The position numbers were made by a program, and so were the translations under genes. DNA of 64,000 nucleotides from Sinohyriopsis cumingii (Eukaryota; Mollusca; Bivalvia; Unionida; Unionidae), in the NCBI GenBank assembly GCA_028554795.2, contig CM068825.1, forward strand, positions 93,358,451 through 93,422,450. Reading direction: 5' to 3'. The notes under the pieces are model-generated. The model made no database searches and was not told the origin of the DNA. It saw only the letters and a list, made by a program, of their open reading frames with translations. Positions 1 through 11,269 of the stretch are shown in pieces. Each line of letters starts with the position of its first letter. Position 1 is the first letter of the stretch.

Positions 1-1975
1 ACAAAGACAAATATTAAAAAATTGTTTATATTGTATGTATTTATAGTAAAAGTCATACAGGTCGCGTAGGCATTCAATACCAATTATTTCAGTAATGGGT
101 GTTGTTTCTAGAATTTGATTCTACATACCTTTAAATGGCAATAATTCACTTTATTTAGATCCTCATACATCAATATTCCTTTGAAAGGTCATTATTTACA
201 CACACCCCCCAAGAAGTACATACAGCAAAACAAATGGTAATGAACATTTTGGATGAGATCAAAATAAACGTGTGATCCAGTACAATCTGGATTGAATGTG
301 TACTGTGATGTCACAACGAAAGTTATGCATGTTTGTAAAGAAATTTGTACTACCCTATACTGTGGTGATTAGAATCAACATGCTCTTTTCTTGACCCAGT
401 TTAGTGCCTGGCCATCATTGCAATCAATAATCAGGACTAAATAGACTTTAACTAAACAAAATTAGTATTAAATTTATATTAAAATAATTTTTATATATAA
501 TTTAACATAACTCAAGGCAATTCCATGACCTGTATGACTTTTAATACAAAGGTTGCCTTAATTTGAAAAGACATCACAAAGTAGAGATGATAATTTTAAA
601 TCTGCATAAAACATTATGTGTTTTCTCTTGCAGACTAATAACAGACGTGAACTGTAGTCCTACAATGTAAGACAAATCACCCAATATTTTTGTTCTGGGG
701 GTGATGGGTCTTACTGTCTAATGGCACTGTTTAGTGTGTTTTGATGTTAACTAACAGTATAACGAAAGTCAAATTTTCAGGAATATCACACACAACTGGC
801 AACCAATAACAATGCTTTTCTACAAAGTAAAGTTATAATGTTTTTGTCAGACTTTACTTACCATGATGTCTTTTCTCTAATAATTTCAAATTGTCACAAA
901 AGAAATGGACCTGTTTTCAAGTTTCATTGGCCTACATTTCAGTTGGCCAGAAAGCGATGAAAGCCGAGAATGCCAAAGTCAGGTTAAGTTCAAATATTAG
1001 TTTTCAATGAAATGAATAAAAATATATTATGCATATTGGAAATGTAAGCAACATTTCATTTTGTTCAAGAAACATACCTCGACTACCGTCACATTGCAAC
1101 AAATTCAAATGTATGTCAGGGAAACATGAAAATGCATCCATTTGCAAGTACAGGGATCGTCCTGGGCTTCACCAATGTCGCAAATTGTGATTTTTTTCCT
1201 TATTGGCGACAAAAATATCCCATCTGGCGACTTTTTGGGCGACATACTTTTTGGTTATTTAATTTGTACATACAATCATGGATTTGGACTGGATAAATTA
1301 AAAGGCAGAACGAAAGGAAGCCACAAACTTGACTAAGCAATACATTGGAATCAATCTGTTACACAAACGATCCTTTGTTCTTATTGACAACCCCATCTTT
1401 ACAGTGCATTGTTACATCATAATCTGCTTATGCTGACATCGGGGCTGAGTACTGTATGCTGCGAGACAGTCAATCATGCTACCGCACTATACCTACAACT
1501 GACCGACTTCTGAAGACGCGAATAGAACAGATACAATTAATTGCATGGCTAATCCTTCTGTTTTTTTTATACATATACCAATACAATAGTTTTGCTGAAC
1601 CTTCATAGAAAACTGATAAGCTTTGAAGTACCGACTACTGTGTATAAATACAAAGCAAATGGAAAAAATCTAAATCACAATTACATCTGTCGCTAGTGCA
1701 GCATTTTACTCATTGATCTTTTCCTTTTGCCATCAGTCCTGTGTTACGGCTGCAGAGACTTAAACTGCGCAACAAGAAATAGCAACAAAAAAAAAAGTTT
1801 TGCATAATTAATAATAATTATTTATTTCTCAAAATACAGGAGTGAAAGAATCCCTAAATTGGGTGTGAATTTATGCTTATATATACAGTCCAATATTGCC
1901 AGGTGTTGACTCGTGTAAGTTTCATTCGTGGGAATGGAGATCCTATTTTTCTTGTCGAGAAAATTTATACAGCAT
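1..1975. other. AT-rich host intergenic DNA, no gene seen
   Basis: No convincing coding region. The stretch is AT-rich with short random ORFs only. A 17-bp word at about 655-671 (AGTCCTACAATGTAAGA) recurs inverted at about 5687-5703, just beyond the 3-kb foldback element. A run of GGCGAC words at about 1203-1242 resembles a second run at 2394-2452, on the other side of the hAT remnant. Confidence 0.6.
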
Positions 1976-1988
1976 TCAGTGATCATTC

Positions 1989-2267
1989 TTGGGATTTAGG
2001 AAGCAATTTGCTACAAGCTTTGTGAAGCTAGCCGGGGGGGGGGGGGGGGGGGCTGCTGAGAGACTACTGGTGTCACCTGTCAGCACTGAGGACTGTGAAC
2101 GTGGATTCAGTAAGATGAACTTCATAAAAACTGACATCAGAAATAAGCTCTGCATCTCATCTCTCAAGAATTTAATGAGAATCAGCATGTACAGATGTGA
2201 AAAATTAGACTTTGAAACTGCATTCAACAAGTGGGCAGCCCTAAAATCGCGACGGATCTTCATGTAA
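1989..2267 (+). pseudogene. hAT-type transposase C-terminal fragment
   Basis: A 92-residue reading frame resembles the C-terminal dimerisation region of hAT-derived transposases of the KIAA1586/ZBED-like group: an S-x-E-D-C-E-R-G-F-S motif, then K-T-D-I-R-N-K-L, then N-L-M-R-I-S (residues about 30-65). Only the end of the protein is present, and a run of about 19 G (2034-2052) interrupts the start, so this is a dead remnant. No zinc finger or catalytic core is visible upstream. The family assignment rests on the motif pattern alone. Confidence 0.6.
2034..2052. repeat. poly-G homopolymer run
   Basis: About 19 consecutive G inside the hAT remnant. The length may be unreliable in the assembly, and G-quadruplex formation is possible. 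Confidence 0.9.
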
Positions 2268-2690
2268 CACTTTGTAACATTTTGTTAATGCTTGTTGTAA
2301 TTAAAGTATTAACTAATCCATCTTTTGTAATTTTCATTGCCTGTTACATTAATAGACTAAATTAACACTTGGAAAAATGTACACTACTTTTTTTGGCGAC
2401 ACTTTTTGAAAATTGGCGACAAAATATTGAGGTTGGCGATCTTTTTGGCGACAGCTTTTTAAAAGCCAGGACCATCCCTGCTAGTATCATATTTTCATTC
2501 CACCAGGATAAAGACAGCACAGTAAGTACATTAATTACACATACATTAGTGGAAGAGTGTCGATATAGACTGCCAAGTGTGTGAGATAGACCTGAAACTT
2601 TGACTACTGATTCCTATTTCAACCGACATCAGAACAGGTTCTCCAAAGCCGTTATTTGGATAATAAGACATAGCACTAAAACAAAAACAG

Positions 2691-5664
2691 GGTCCTACTA
2701 AATACTGCTAAGCCTGGCAAAGCCCAACAAAGCCATGCAAAGTCAAAGTAAAAAACAGTTTTTATATTGTTAATTATATTGATGAATAATTAACCAAGCC
2801 AAAAGATTAGTTTTCAACATATTTATTCAGAATTAAATGGCTGAAAATTGGGCAAAAGAGCTCAAATTCGAAATTGAATAATGACAAAGTAATAATAAAG
2901 TCTGACAAAATCATATGTAAACTATTTATTACTTCATAAATTGTTCATTTAACTTATTATCGAAAGAAAACACAATTTTTCAATACATCCTAATCACACA
3001 AAGCAAGACAAAGACTACAAAGCCTGACAAATCCTCACAAAGCCTGACAGTCATAAAAATCATATCAGACAAGTGTATTTATATTTTAAATTATATTGAC
3101 GAATAAATTAACCAAACTGAAGGATTAGTTTTCAACATTATTACGCCGAATTAAATGACCGAAATTTGGTGGCAAAGTTTGAATTCGAATAATAAGAAAA
3201 TCATATGCAAAATGTTTATTATTTGATAAATTGTTCATTTGAATGATTATCAAAAGAATATACAATACTGCAATATGTCCTAATTATACAAAGCCTGACA
3301 AAGTCATACAAAAGCCCGACAATGCCTGACAGAGTCGTGCAAAGTCATATTAGACAAATGTATATTGTAAATTACATTGACGAATAAATTAACCAAAACA
3401 GAAGGACTAGTTTCAACATAATTAAAAGTAATGATAAATTCTGAGAAAAAAAATATTTGAAATGTTTGTTATTTTATAAACTGTTCATTTGACTGATTAT
3501 TGAAACATAGGTTGACAAACTCAACAAACCTTTTGATGTTTTATAAGAAGGCATAAACAGCTTGACAGTGTCATACAAAGTGATAAAAAAAATGTGTACT
3601 ATTGCTGTATGGTGGTTTTGCCGCATAAATTACAAAAGAAAAATGTTGGATTTACTAAGCACACCATAATGAATGACTGGGAATTTGGAGACAAATTCCA
3701 ACTTCACTGCATCTCAGAAAAGGCATACAGAGCCTGACAAAGTCTTAACTGGAATGTTTATTATTTCAAAATGTCTGCATATGATAAACTATCGACATAA
3801 ATGGTTATTTTTCACACAGGTACACAATGTCATAAAATGGCATAATATAAATGTGTTAACAGTCCTACTCACCTACTTAATGGATTACAGTAGCACTTCA
3901 CTACCATATGCCATAAATTTTATATCAACGGTAAATAATTTCCAGTATTGTAAGTTTAAAAATGTTTCTATCCTTGTACTGAGTTAAACAGATAATATAA
4001 AAAATAATGATCATAGACAAAGCAAACATTTTCTAATTATAGATAAGAATTTTGTATCAACACTATATATTTTCAAATATTGTTAAGTAATCGCCATGTA
4101 TTTGCCCATCATGATCCTGTCATTTTTGAGTCCCAACACTTAAGGTAATTAAATATTTTTATAAATTGACACAAGGATGTTTCACTGTCAAACAAAAGGA
4201 GAAAGAGTAGAATTAAGAAATAAGAAAATTCAACCTCCATTTGGGAAGATATCTCTATAAACTTACACTAACCGTAATTAAATATTTTTAGGATTTTGGT
4301 ATAATAAGCATTTTACTACTATTTTCATTTACTAATTTATGATAAATGAGTTTTTGTCATGTCGATACAGACAAACACTTTTTGATAATCAACATAATAA
4401 TAATTATAATATCTGTATTTGGACTGTTCATTGATCTTTCATAGTTGTACACTCCACTGTAGGCTGTACGAATGCACACACAACACTCATAAAGGTACTG
4501 TCCCGAAATAGTTTTTAAATCATCAGATGTCAACCCATGACACTTTGCATGCATCAAACATTGCACATACCACAAATAAAGGAACCAACACCACAATTAA
4601 GTCCATATACAGCACAAGCCAGTTCGGTGGTTTTTTTGTCTTTTTTGACCAGAAGCACCATGCATTTTGGAAATTTAAACTTAAATAAGATGTTTGTTAA
4701 ATATAAACAAGAAATATAATTTAGAGAGATGTAAAAGAAATCCGATTAAGCCAACACAGGGTAACTTTTTTTAATTGATATATAAGTATTTACGTGTACC
4801 CTAGTATTTTATTAGGCATCATTTGGCATGTTGCATGCTTTTAATTGGTTAGTTATTCAAAGATATACAGGTGTTACATTTTGGGGGTTTACTTTTCAAA
4901 TTAGGATGACAACAATACTTTCTGTGATGACTCTGCATGATTTTGTATGTGAAAAATAGCCATTTCTGTTGATAATTTTGGGAATATATATATTTTTTAA
5001 AAATAAACAGTTAAGACTTTGTCAGGATTTGTGTGCCTTTGTTATACTTTGTCAAAGATCAACACACTTGCTGAGTTTGCAAAATATGTTTAATAATTCA
5101 AGTAACTCATAAAAATACACAATATTTCAAATATGATTTTGTCTGACTTTGTTATTATCCAAATTAATCTCCCCATTCATAGTCTATTATTAGGGTACGT
5201 GTATAACCCTCATCTTTTGTTTGTTTGATTTATTTATCAATCTGATATTGCAACATAAATACACCTTCCTAATATGATTTTTTCTGGCTTTGTGTACCTT
5301 TGTTACAATGTGCTGAATATAGACAAAAGTAGAGATAAAAATTTATAACTCGCTAAAACATATTGGAAAATTACATTTTCTGTCCGTAATCAGTCAAAAG
5401 AACAATTGATAAACAATAATAAACATTATTTCAAATTTGATTGTATCAAGACTTTATCAATACTTATTCATTGTTTGAATTTGAACTCTGTCGCCCAGTT
5501 TTTGGTAATTATTTTGGCATAATTATGTTGAAAACAAGTCTTTCCGTTTGGTTAATTTATTAATCAATATAATTAAAAATATAAATACACTTTTTTAATT
5601 TGACTTTGCATTGCTTTGTGAGACTTTGTGTAGCTTTGTCAAGCTTAGCAGTATTAGTAGGTCC
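2691..5664. mobile_element. 3-kb foldback-like element with long imperfect inverted arms
   Basis: The left end (GGTCCTACTAAATACTGC) is repeated inverted at the right end (about 5643-5664, AGCAGTATTAGTAGGTCC). The arms (about 2691-3600 and 4990-5664) match in inverse orientation over long blocks at roughly 80 percent by eye. The left arm consists of about 290-bp tandem units, each containing ACAAAGCCTGACAAAG-like words and an AATTATATTGA-YGAATAA block. There is no coding region in the middle. The flanks carry similar AACAAAA-type sequence (2680-2690 and 5665-5673), which could be a worn target duplication. It is probably a non-autonomous DNA transposon; the superfamily is not recognised. Confidence 0.6.
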
Positions 5665-7260
5665 AACAAAACATGTACTATATCTTACATTGTAGGACTA
5701 ACGAGAACTGGTGATCCTATTGCAAATTCTAACTACATTCTAGTTTAAGACGGAAAATAATTTGCATATATATGCACAGTCTGGATAATCCTGATGCATG
5801 TGTTCGCTACACAAAAACAGGTAACAGCATCCACCTAGTAAGAGTAAAACATCACATCACCTTTCCTCGAAAACAGGTGACCCAAACAGTAATCATTTTC
5901 TCGACATCAAATGGGATAAAACATTGCCATCAGTTATATTATAATTATACTGGTTCAAGGTCTATGCTATAAGCTTAACATGGTGTGCAGAAACTGCATT
6001 CCTGCATCTATTATTCTTTAAATCACAGCAAAATACAAAATAACACACAGTTTACTCCCTTCGAAACTGCCGCCATTTAAGTATAATACCACATTCACAG
6101 CAAGCACCGGTCGTTGTACAGCTGAGTTTCTTATCTATTTTTGTTCTCTACAGTGGTATTCTCTACAGTGAAGTGGTTGTATGTGTACGAGTGGGTGTGA
6201 TAGAACTCGGAGCGCAAATAAGTTCATGCTTTCCATTATCTATATATTTTTAACCAATAATTTCTCATTATTTTATGGAATAAGACGTTATGGAGGACCA
6301 TTGGCTGATTCTAACCAGGCTTATCCTGACTGTATAGGCTGAGTAGGGCCATGTGATGAAAATATTAGTTTCATCTTAGATGTGAATGTGACATATCGCT
6401 AAACTACCACCTATTTAAAATAGAATGAATCAAAATCCTATCGACGTTCAACGTTTTAGATACGATCAAATACGCGAGTGGCAACCACAACTGAAAATTA
6501 TCATTAATGTGTTTCCAGTAAAACAAAAAAAAAAAAAAAAAAAAAAAAATACCTCAGACGTGTCGTTGTTACTGACATAATTGTATATTCTGCATCTGCG
6601 GTCATCGCTGGAACAGTAAGGGACATCGATACTTTTTCAGCTACATATGTAATAGCACCAGTGATAGGAATCGGCGTCGCAGTTGTAACAGGAATTGCTG
6701 GTATTGTTAATATCATTGCAAAACAAATATCCACAATAAAATTATATACGGCGACGCTAGCATACTCCAGATTATCTTCGTTGATATCGTCAAGTCTCAG
6801 TGATGGAATAATATCAAAATTCAACTTAGGATTCGCAGCACGTAGATCAATGCTAAAGGATGGAACGGAAGCAGAAGATTTTCATGCGCAATTCCACTGT
6901 CACATATTTTTGGATTTTGCAGAAATGTCAGAAAGGTTATTTTCGGAGCGAAACCTACAGTTGTACTTGTGCGAAAGAGTGATGACAATGATGAAATCTG
7001 ACGGCCTGCTGCTGTTGTTGATGCTGGTAAAGTAATATTAACAAAACTCTAACTGTGGATACCAATAACGATACCATCTCTCGCGGAGGAACAACGGTTA
7101 CTTTCCTTTATGGACTCGGGTGGTAAATCAACATTATCATGCTTGACGATGATCACAGATAGTGTTCAAAGTACCACTCATGGTTTATTCACATGGCAGA
7201 TAGCATCACAGCATCTCTGCACCGCGACATATATTCGTTGCTTTCAAAAATACTGAATGA
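5665..7260. other. host intergenic DNA with poly-A tract
   Basis: No gene is supported. A poly-A run lies at about 6522-6549. A 124-residue ORF at 6661-7035 and an antisense ORF over the same bases have no recognisable domain. They may be a retrocopied or decayed exon, because the poly-A tract sits beside them. Confidence 0.4.
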
Positions 7261-7261
7261 G

Positions 7262-7432
7262 TAAATTCGCAGACACGCAGTCCTAACACTGACCTCTTAA
7301 TGCTGAGCGCTTAGCGAGTCAGCTGTTAGTACCATTTTTAGAAGTCTTTGGTATGACTCAGCGGGGGTTCGAATCCACGACCTTCCGCCTCTGGGGCGGA
7401 CGCTCTAACCACTTGGCCACCGCAGCGGTCTA
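7262..7432 (-). mobile_element. tRNA-derived SINE (RUDI-like), minus strand
   Basis: On the minus strand a tRNA-like head starts near 7432 with an A box (GTGGCCAAGTGGTTAGAGC, 7395-7420) and a B box (GGATTCGAACC). It is followed by a GTCATACCAAAGAC...GCGCTCAGCATTAAGAGG tail that I recognise from widespread molluscan SINEs. The acceptor stem does not pair and position 33 of the anticodon loop is C, so it is not a functional tRNA gene. Confidence 0.65.
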
Positions 7433-8132
7433 AATCTGTATGTAAGATCATAGACCTTTACGTTCGAAGAGGATTTTGTAAACTCTATTTCTGAGTCGAA
7501 GTTGGTGTTTTACAAAGGCTACAAACAATTATTAAAACAAGGGGTATTATATAATGTACCAACACGCGAGTTTCTGTATACAACTATGAGGTACTCGAAA
7601 GTGCCGTCAGAACAGTATTGACACTGTCCCCCCAATGACTTCGTAATCGACAAAGTCAAGGCAGAAAAATATAGTGTTAATACAATTACTGATGAATACA
7701 AGAATTTTTGTTAACACATTAACAGTTAACACTGAATCGCTAACAAATTATTACGATTGTGTGTGTTAGAGATCATATTCTGAATTAGGCACATTCTTGC
7801 ATTAAATTTGATCAGCTTAAAAATATTATAATCTGATTCTCTTGACAAAGTCAAGGATAAAATACAAATTTTATGTCTTTTTTTTTACCATAGTCAGAAA
7901 TCAATTACAGCCCCACCCCCCACCCACCCCGCCCTTGACTCCGTCAAGGACTCAGTCATCGACTCTGTCAAGAATTTTCACTTTTGTTTATGTTGCAATT
8001 ACTTTCATTTTCACTATCAGGTACTACTTTCACTTTGTTTAGCTGTTACTTACAGTCCTTTCACAATCACTATGGCCACTGGTGATAGCGCTTTAATTTT
8101 TCCTTTCACCAGTAACTTAGTTACTTGCAGAG

Positions 8133-8392
8133 AGGGGCCTCGAGTGGCCGAGTGGTCTAAAGCGCTCTTCGTTACGGATCATTGCCATCTCACCTCTGTC
8201 TGCGGCGGTTCGAGTCTAGGATTCAGCCAATGTGGGTATGTGAGAAAGCTTACCAGTAGCTTCTCGTGGGTTGGTGGTTTTTCCCGGGGTTTTCCCGGGT
8301 TCTTCCTCCACCATTAATACTGGCCGCCATGTATAGCCTATCGTGTGCTCAAAAATGGCGTTAAACCGCACAACAAACAAACAAAACTTGCA
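8133..8392 (+). mobile_element. tRNA-derived SINE with molluscan-type 3' tail
   Basis: The tRNA-like head has an A box (GTGGCCGAGTGGTCTAA) and a B box (GGTTCGAGTCT). Its central domain contains TTTCCCGGGGTTTTCCCGGG and CTTCCTCCACC, and the tail ends in AATGGCGTTAAACC followed by CAAACAAACAAA. That tail is typical of bivalve and gastropod SINEs as I remember them, and it is the main evidence for the host phylum. Confidence 0.7.
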
Positions 8393-8722
8393 GACATTAT
8401 CTTTCTCAATTGTCTTACACGCGTTTAATATTCTTATTTTTTGTTTCATATTCGTGAGACAATTCTGAGCTAATGTTCTCTATCTTGTTTGCGAATGAAA
8501 CGAATCGTCCTAACGACACATTACCGTCTTTATTTATCTTGATGACACCAACTGTCTGGGTTTCTTCTTGCAACTTTTTTCTTTCGTGGTAGGGTTTGAA
8601 TCGAAAGGTCGTCAAGATGCGCGAGGTGTCGTCAGCGTAAGTCAGCCAGGGTTCCTAACTGTTGGACTTTCACGTGCCTTTGTGAAATATACCAAGCCAT
8701 TGCCACAAAAAGAGGTAGAGAT

Positions 8723-8860
<138 letters not shown>

Positions 8861-9061
8861 TACACGCACACACACACACACGCTCGCGCACGCAGAACGA
8901 ACTTGATTAAATCATTTCTGAATCAGCAACCGAGATGAAACGATCACACGATTTCAGTGAGAGAGAAGAAGGTAAGAGGCAGGGACTTGACATATAGGCT
9001 CACACGCAAAAAGAAGTGTTCGCTCAAATCAAAGACATGAGCGAACCTGAACCTACACCTA

Positions 9062-9272
9062 CCACGTCTTCGACCAGACCGAGAGAGCCTATTCCAAAAC
9101 CCAAAAAACCTCAAGGACATCCTGGTCAGGGCGAAGCTAACGCCAGTCACTAATCAAGACCACCCTAGTCAATCTGGCCCCTGTGCCGATAAAAGGTGCA
9201 AAACCTGTCAACTTATGACAGAGACCAGGATATATTCCTTCACAGTGACTCGAGAAAAACTCAACATACATG
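9062..9272 (+). pseudogene. GIY-YIG retroelement ORF, 5' half split by element B
   Basis: One frame reads a N-L-K-D-I-L-V-R-A-K-L motif, then a Cys-rich patch (G-P-C-x3-R-C-x2-C), then I-H, ending at the B insertion. The same frame continues after B, at 59985, into a GIY-YIG nuclease. This order (LVRAKL, Cys cluster, GIY-YIG) is what I know from the C-terminal part of Penelope-like and related retroelement proteins. The reverse transcriptase itself is not visible upstream. Confidence 0.65.
9267..9272 (+). repeat. target-site duplication of element B (left copy)
   Basis: TACATG directly abuts the left TIR of element B, and the same six bases abut the right TIR at 59979-59984. Six-base duplications are the hallmark of Polinton integration. 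Confidence 0.9.
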
Positions 9273-9638
9273 AGTAGTGAAGTGGGGCGATATAGGGACT
9301 AGGGGACTTTAATGTTAAAATAGGGGGTTTGCCTTATAGGGACTATGGGAATTTAACATGGGAAATTTTTTGATGCTTTATAGGGACAATGGAATTTAAC
9401 ATGGGAATATATTTTGGGCCTATATAGGGACAATAGGAATTTAACATGGGATATAGATTTTGGGACTATATAGCGACAAGGAAAATTTAACATGGTGGGT
9501 CTGTATAGTGTTATGGAACAGGGGAGATTTATAGATCACAGATAATAGACAACTGACATTTAAAAAAAAAAAAGAAATGTAGGCATGAAAGGGAATCTCT
9601 TTTCGAGGCATTGGAGTGGCCCTGAAAAGGGCCTTTGG
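9273..9638 (+). repeat. left TIR of element B
   Basis: It starts AGTAGTGAAGTGGGG and contains five diverged copies, spaced about 45 bp, of a TATAGGGAC-ATGG...AATTTAACATGGGA unit. It ends in the histone-type stem-loop of the gene just inside. The right TIR is the inverse copy but longer, because of an internal duplication of about 119 bp. Confidence 0.92.
9618..9633 (-). terminator. histone-type 3' stem-loop, B split gene
   Basis: Minus strand GGCCCTTTTCAGGGCC (6-bp stem, TTTC loop), 24 nt after the stop at 9658. It is followed by ACTCCA and then TCGAAAAGAGATTCC, which resembles a histone downstream element. Confidence 0.85.
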
Positions 9639-9657
9639 GTTTCTTCTTCTTCTTCTT

Positions 9658-10158
9658 CTATTTCCTCCACTTCTTCCACCAATTTCTCACTTTTTCCATC
9701 ATTCCTTTCTTCTTCTTCTTTATTTCTGACTCTGGTAACCAGTCAGGATGACCTATCGCTCTGAATTTCTCCTGTATCATGATCCAATTGTTGTTGAGTT
9801 TTTCAAAGGCCTCTTTTTTCTTTAAGTTTTCCTTATCCTTTCGTTCTTTAGTCCACTTGTCTTTGATCTTCATGACTTCTTCCTCCGTCACTTTTCTCAG
9901 AAGTTCTTCCGATTTATTAAGCTGATTCAGGCCTTTTTTGACAAAGGACCACTCTGTCCATTCCATTACGTCTTCCAAAAAGCACCTTACTTCTATCACA
10001 TTATCCATCGCTTCCTTCAAGTGACCAATCTTTACATACTCTGGATCTATAAAACCTCTTAGTCTTTTTACTTCTTCCTCTATCATATCTTTCACCAGAT
10101 CCATAGCTAATTTCAGGTTTGTCACTTGCCTTCTGATAAAATCCCGGGTAACTTCATG
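9658..10158 (-). pseudogene. C-terminal part of B homologue of the 197-residue lysine-rich protein
   Basis: This encodes the C-terminal 166 residues of a protein homologous to the gene at 10516-11109, including its F-R-A-x-G-H-P-D-W-L-P-E motif and lysine-rich end. Element A inserted at the CATGAA (His-Glu) codons. The N-terminal 36 codons, counting the shared His-Glu, lie 20 kb away at 30441-30548. An ORF still runs from a chance ATG inside the TIR of A (10266) into this segment, but that start is fortuitous. Confidence 0.85.
10153..10158 (+). repeat. target-site duplication of element A (left copy)
   Basis: TTCATG precedes the left TIR of A. The same six bases follow the right TIR at 30441-30446. 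Confidence 0.93.
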
Positions 10159-10498
10159 AGTAGTTAATGGGGATCTTATAGGGTCTATGGGATTTATCAT
10201 TACAGACCCCCTTGGGAACATATAGGGTCTATGTAAATTTAACATGGAGAAAAATCGTGGGAACATATAGGGTCTATGGGAATTAACATGGCCAAAAACC
10301 CTGGGACAATATAGGGTCTATGTAAATTTAACATGGACATTAACCCTTGGGACTGTATAGGGTCTATGTAAATTTGAAACAGGGAGGGTCTCTATTTTTT
10401 TTTTAAAAAAATAAAAAAAATAAAATAAAAAAGGGGTAGGCAATTCAAAGACTATCTCTTTTCGAGAAATATGGCTGGCCCTGAAAAGGGCCTTTGGG
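10159..10498 (+). repeat. left TIR of element A
   Basis: It begins AGTAGTTAATGGGG. Five iterations of TATAGGGTCTATG, spaced about 46 bp (near 10178, 10220, 10266, 10312 and 10358), alternate with AATTTAACATGG words. An A/T-homopolymer stretch follows, then the stem-loop of the adjacent gene. The inverse copy is 30101-30440. Confidence 0.95.
10477..10492 (-). terminator. histone-type 3' stem-loop, gene 10516-11109
   Basis: Minus strand GGCCCTTTTCAGGGCC, 23 nt after the stop. It is followed by AGCCA and, 15 nt after the stem, TCGAAAAGAGATA. No AATAAA lies between stop and hairpin. Confidence 0.88.
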
Positions 10499-10515
10499 TT
10501 TTTCTTCTTCTTCTT

Positions 10516-11109
10516 TTATCTTCTTAACTTTTTCCAACATCTTCTTAATTTGTCCATCATTCCTTTCTTCTTCTTTTCTGTTTCCGGCAGCCAGTCCGGG
10601 TGGCCCATGGCCCGGAACTTCTCTTGGATTTTCATCCAGTTTGTGTTCAGTTTTTCGAATTCATCCTTTTTTCTTCTATTTTCTTCGTCTTTTCTTTCAT
10701 TGGACCACTTTTCTTTGATCTTCTTGACCTCTTTGGTCAGCACATTCCTCATTAGTTCTTCAGCTTTCTTAAGTTTTTCTAACCCCCACTTTGCGAAACA
10801 CCAATCTGTCCATTCTACAACGTCTTCTAAAAAGCACCTTGCACTTGTCACATGATCTATTGCTTCTTTTAACTTACCCACTTTGACATACAGTGGGTTA
10901 ATTAAACCTCTGATTCTCTTCTCCTCATCCTCTATCATTTCTTTCACGATGTTTACGGCTAAGTGCAGGCTGTTTACTTGTCTTGAGACGAAGTCTTTTG
11001 TCACTTCATACCTCCATTCCTGTTCAACCCTTTCTGCTACACTCAATCCATCTACCATCCAATACCAACTTCCCATAAGATCGTTGTATAAAGCTGAAGC
11101 TGCTGGCAT
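10516..11109 (-). CDS. conserved lysine-rich accessory protein, 197 residues
   Basis: The function is not recognised. The protein is soluble, largely helical and charged, with Trp-rich patches (W-Y-W-M-V-D-G near residue 16, V-E-W-T-D-W near 95), a conserved G-H-P-D-W-L-P-E near residue 173 and a lysine-rich tail. It has no membrane segment or known catalytic motif. Element B carries a homologue, split by elements A and C. It is the first gene inside the left TIR. It has the shared promoter box plus TATA 50-90 bp upstream and a histone-type stem-loop at the 3' end, so it belongs to the proposed histone-mimicking regulon. It could bind nucleic acid through its basic end, but that is only a guess. 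Confidence 0.85.
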   Translation of the reverse strand: MPAASALYNDLMGSWYWMVDGLSVAERVEQEWRYEVTKDFVSRQVNSLHLAVNIVKEMIEDEEKRIRGLINPLYVKVGKLKEAIDHVTSARCFLEDVVEWTDWCFAKWGLEKLKKAEELMRNVLTKEVKKIKEKWSNERKDEENRRKKDEFEKLNTNWMKIQEKFRAMGHPDWLPETEKKKKGMMDKLRRCWKKLRR

Positions 11110-11158
11110 CTTCTTGTTTGCTTATTCCGTAGAATGAGCTCCAATGGCCAACACTGTT

Positions 11159-11269
11159 AGTTTTATACTGAAAGTGTGGACGTGAAGGAAAACATCCCCC
11201 TAAAAACATAAAATTGATCTTACCTAGATCATGACCCAACAACGCGCGGACGTGAAGGAAAACATCCCC
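11159..11269 (-). promoter_or_regulatory. shared promoter box (two copies) plus TATA for gene 10516-11109
   Basis: Reading on the minus strand, the box GATGTTTTCCTTCACGTCC occurs at 11178-11199 and again at 11249-11269. The nearer copy lies about 10 bp upstream of a TATA element (AGTATAAAACT, 11159-11169), about 50 bp before the ATG. The same box-TATA pair precedes two further genes in A and three in B. Confidence 0.75.

Noticed and set aside
6504-7035. Overlapping 106- and 124-codon ORFs on opposite strands
   Set aside because: No recognisable domain and no homologue in the window; one runs into a poly-A/poly-T tract. Left as unassigned intergenic.
7325-7432. Functional tRNA gene on the minus strand
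   Set aside because: A and B boxes are present, but the acceptor stem does not pair and U33 is replaced; the downstream tail matches a SINE.
10516-11109. Possibility that the stem-loop genes encode histones
   Set aside because: No histone-fold motifs in any of the five products; only their mRNA ends and promoter layout resemble histone genes.
11203-11232. Possible mini-intron (CTAG-GTAAGAT...TTTTTAG) between the two promoter-box copies
   Set aside because: It would be about 24 nt, too short for an animal intron, and the donor is not conserved in B (44236-44265).
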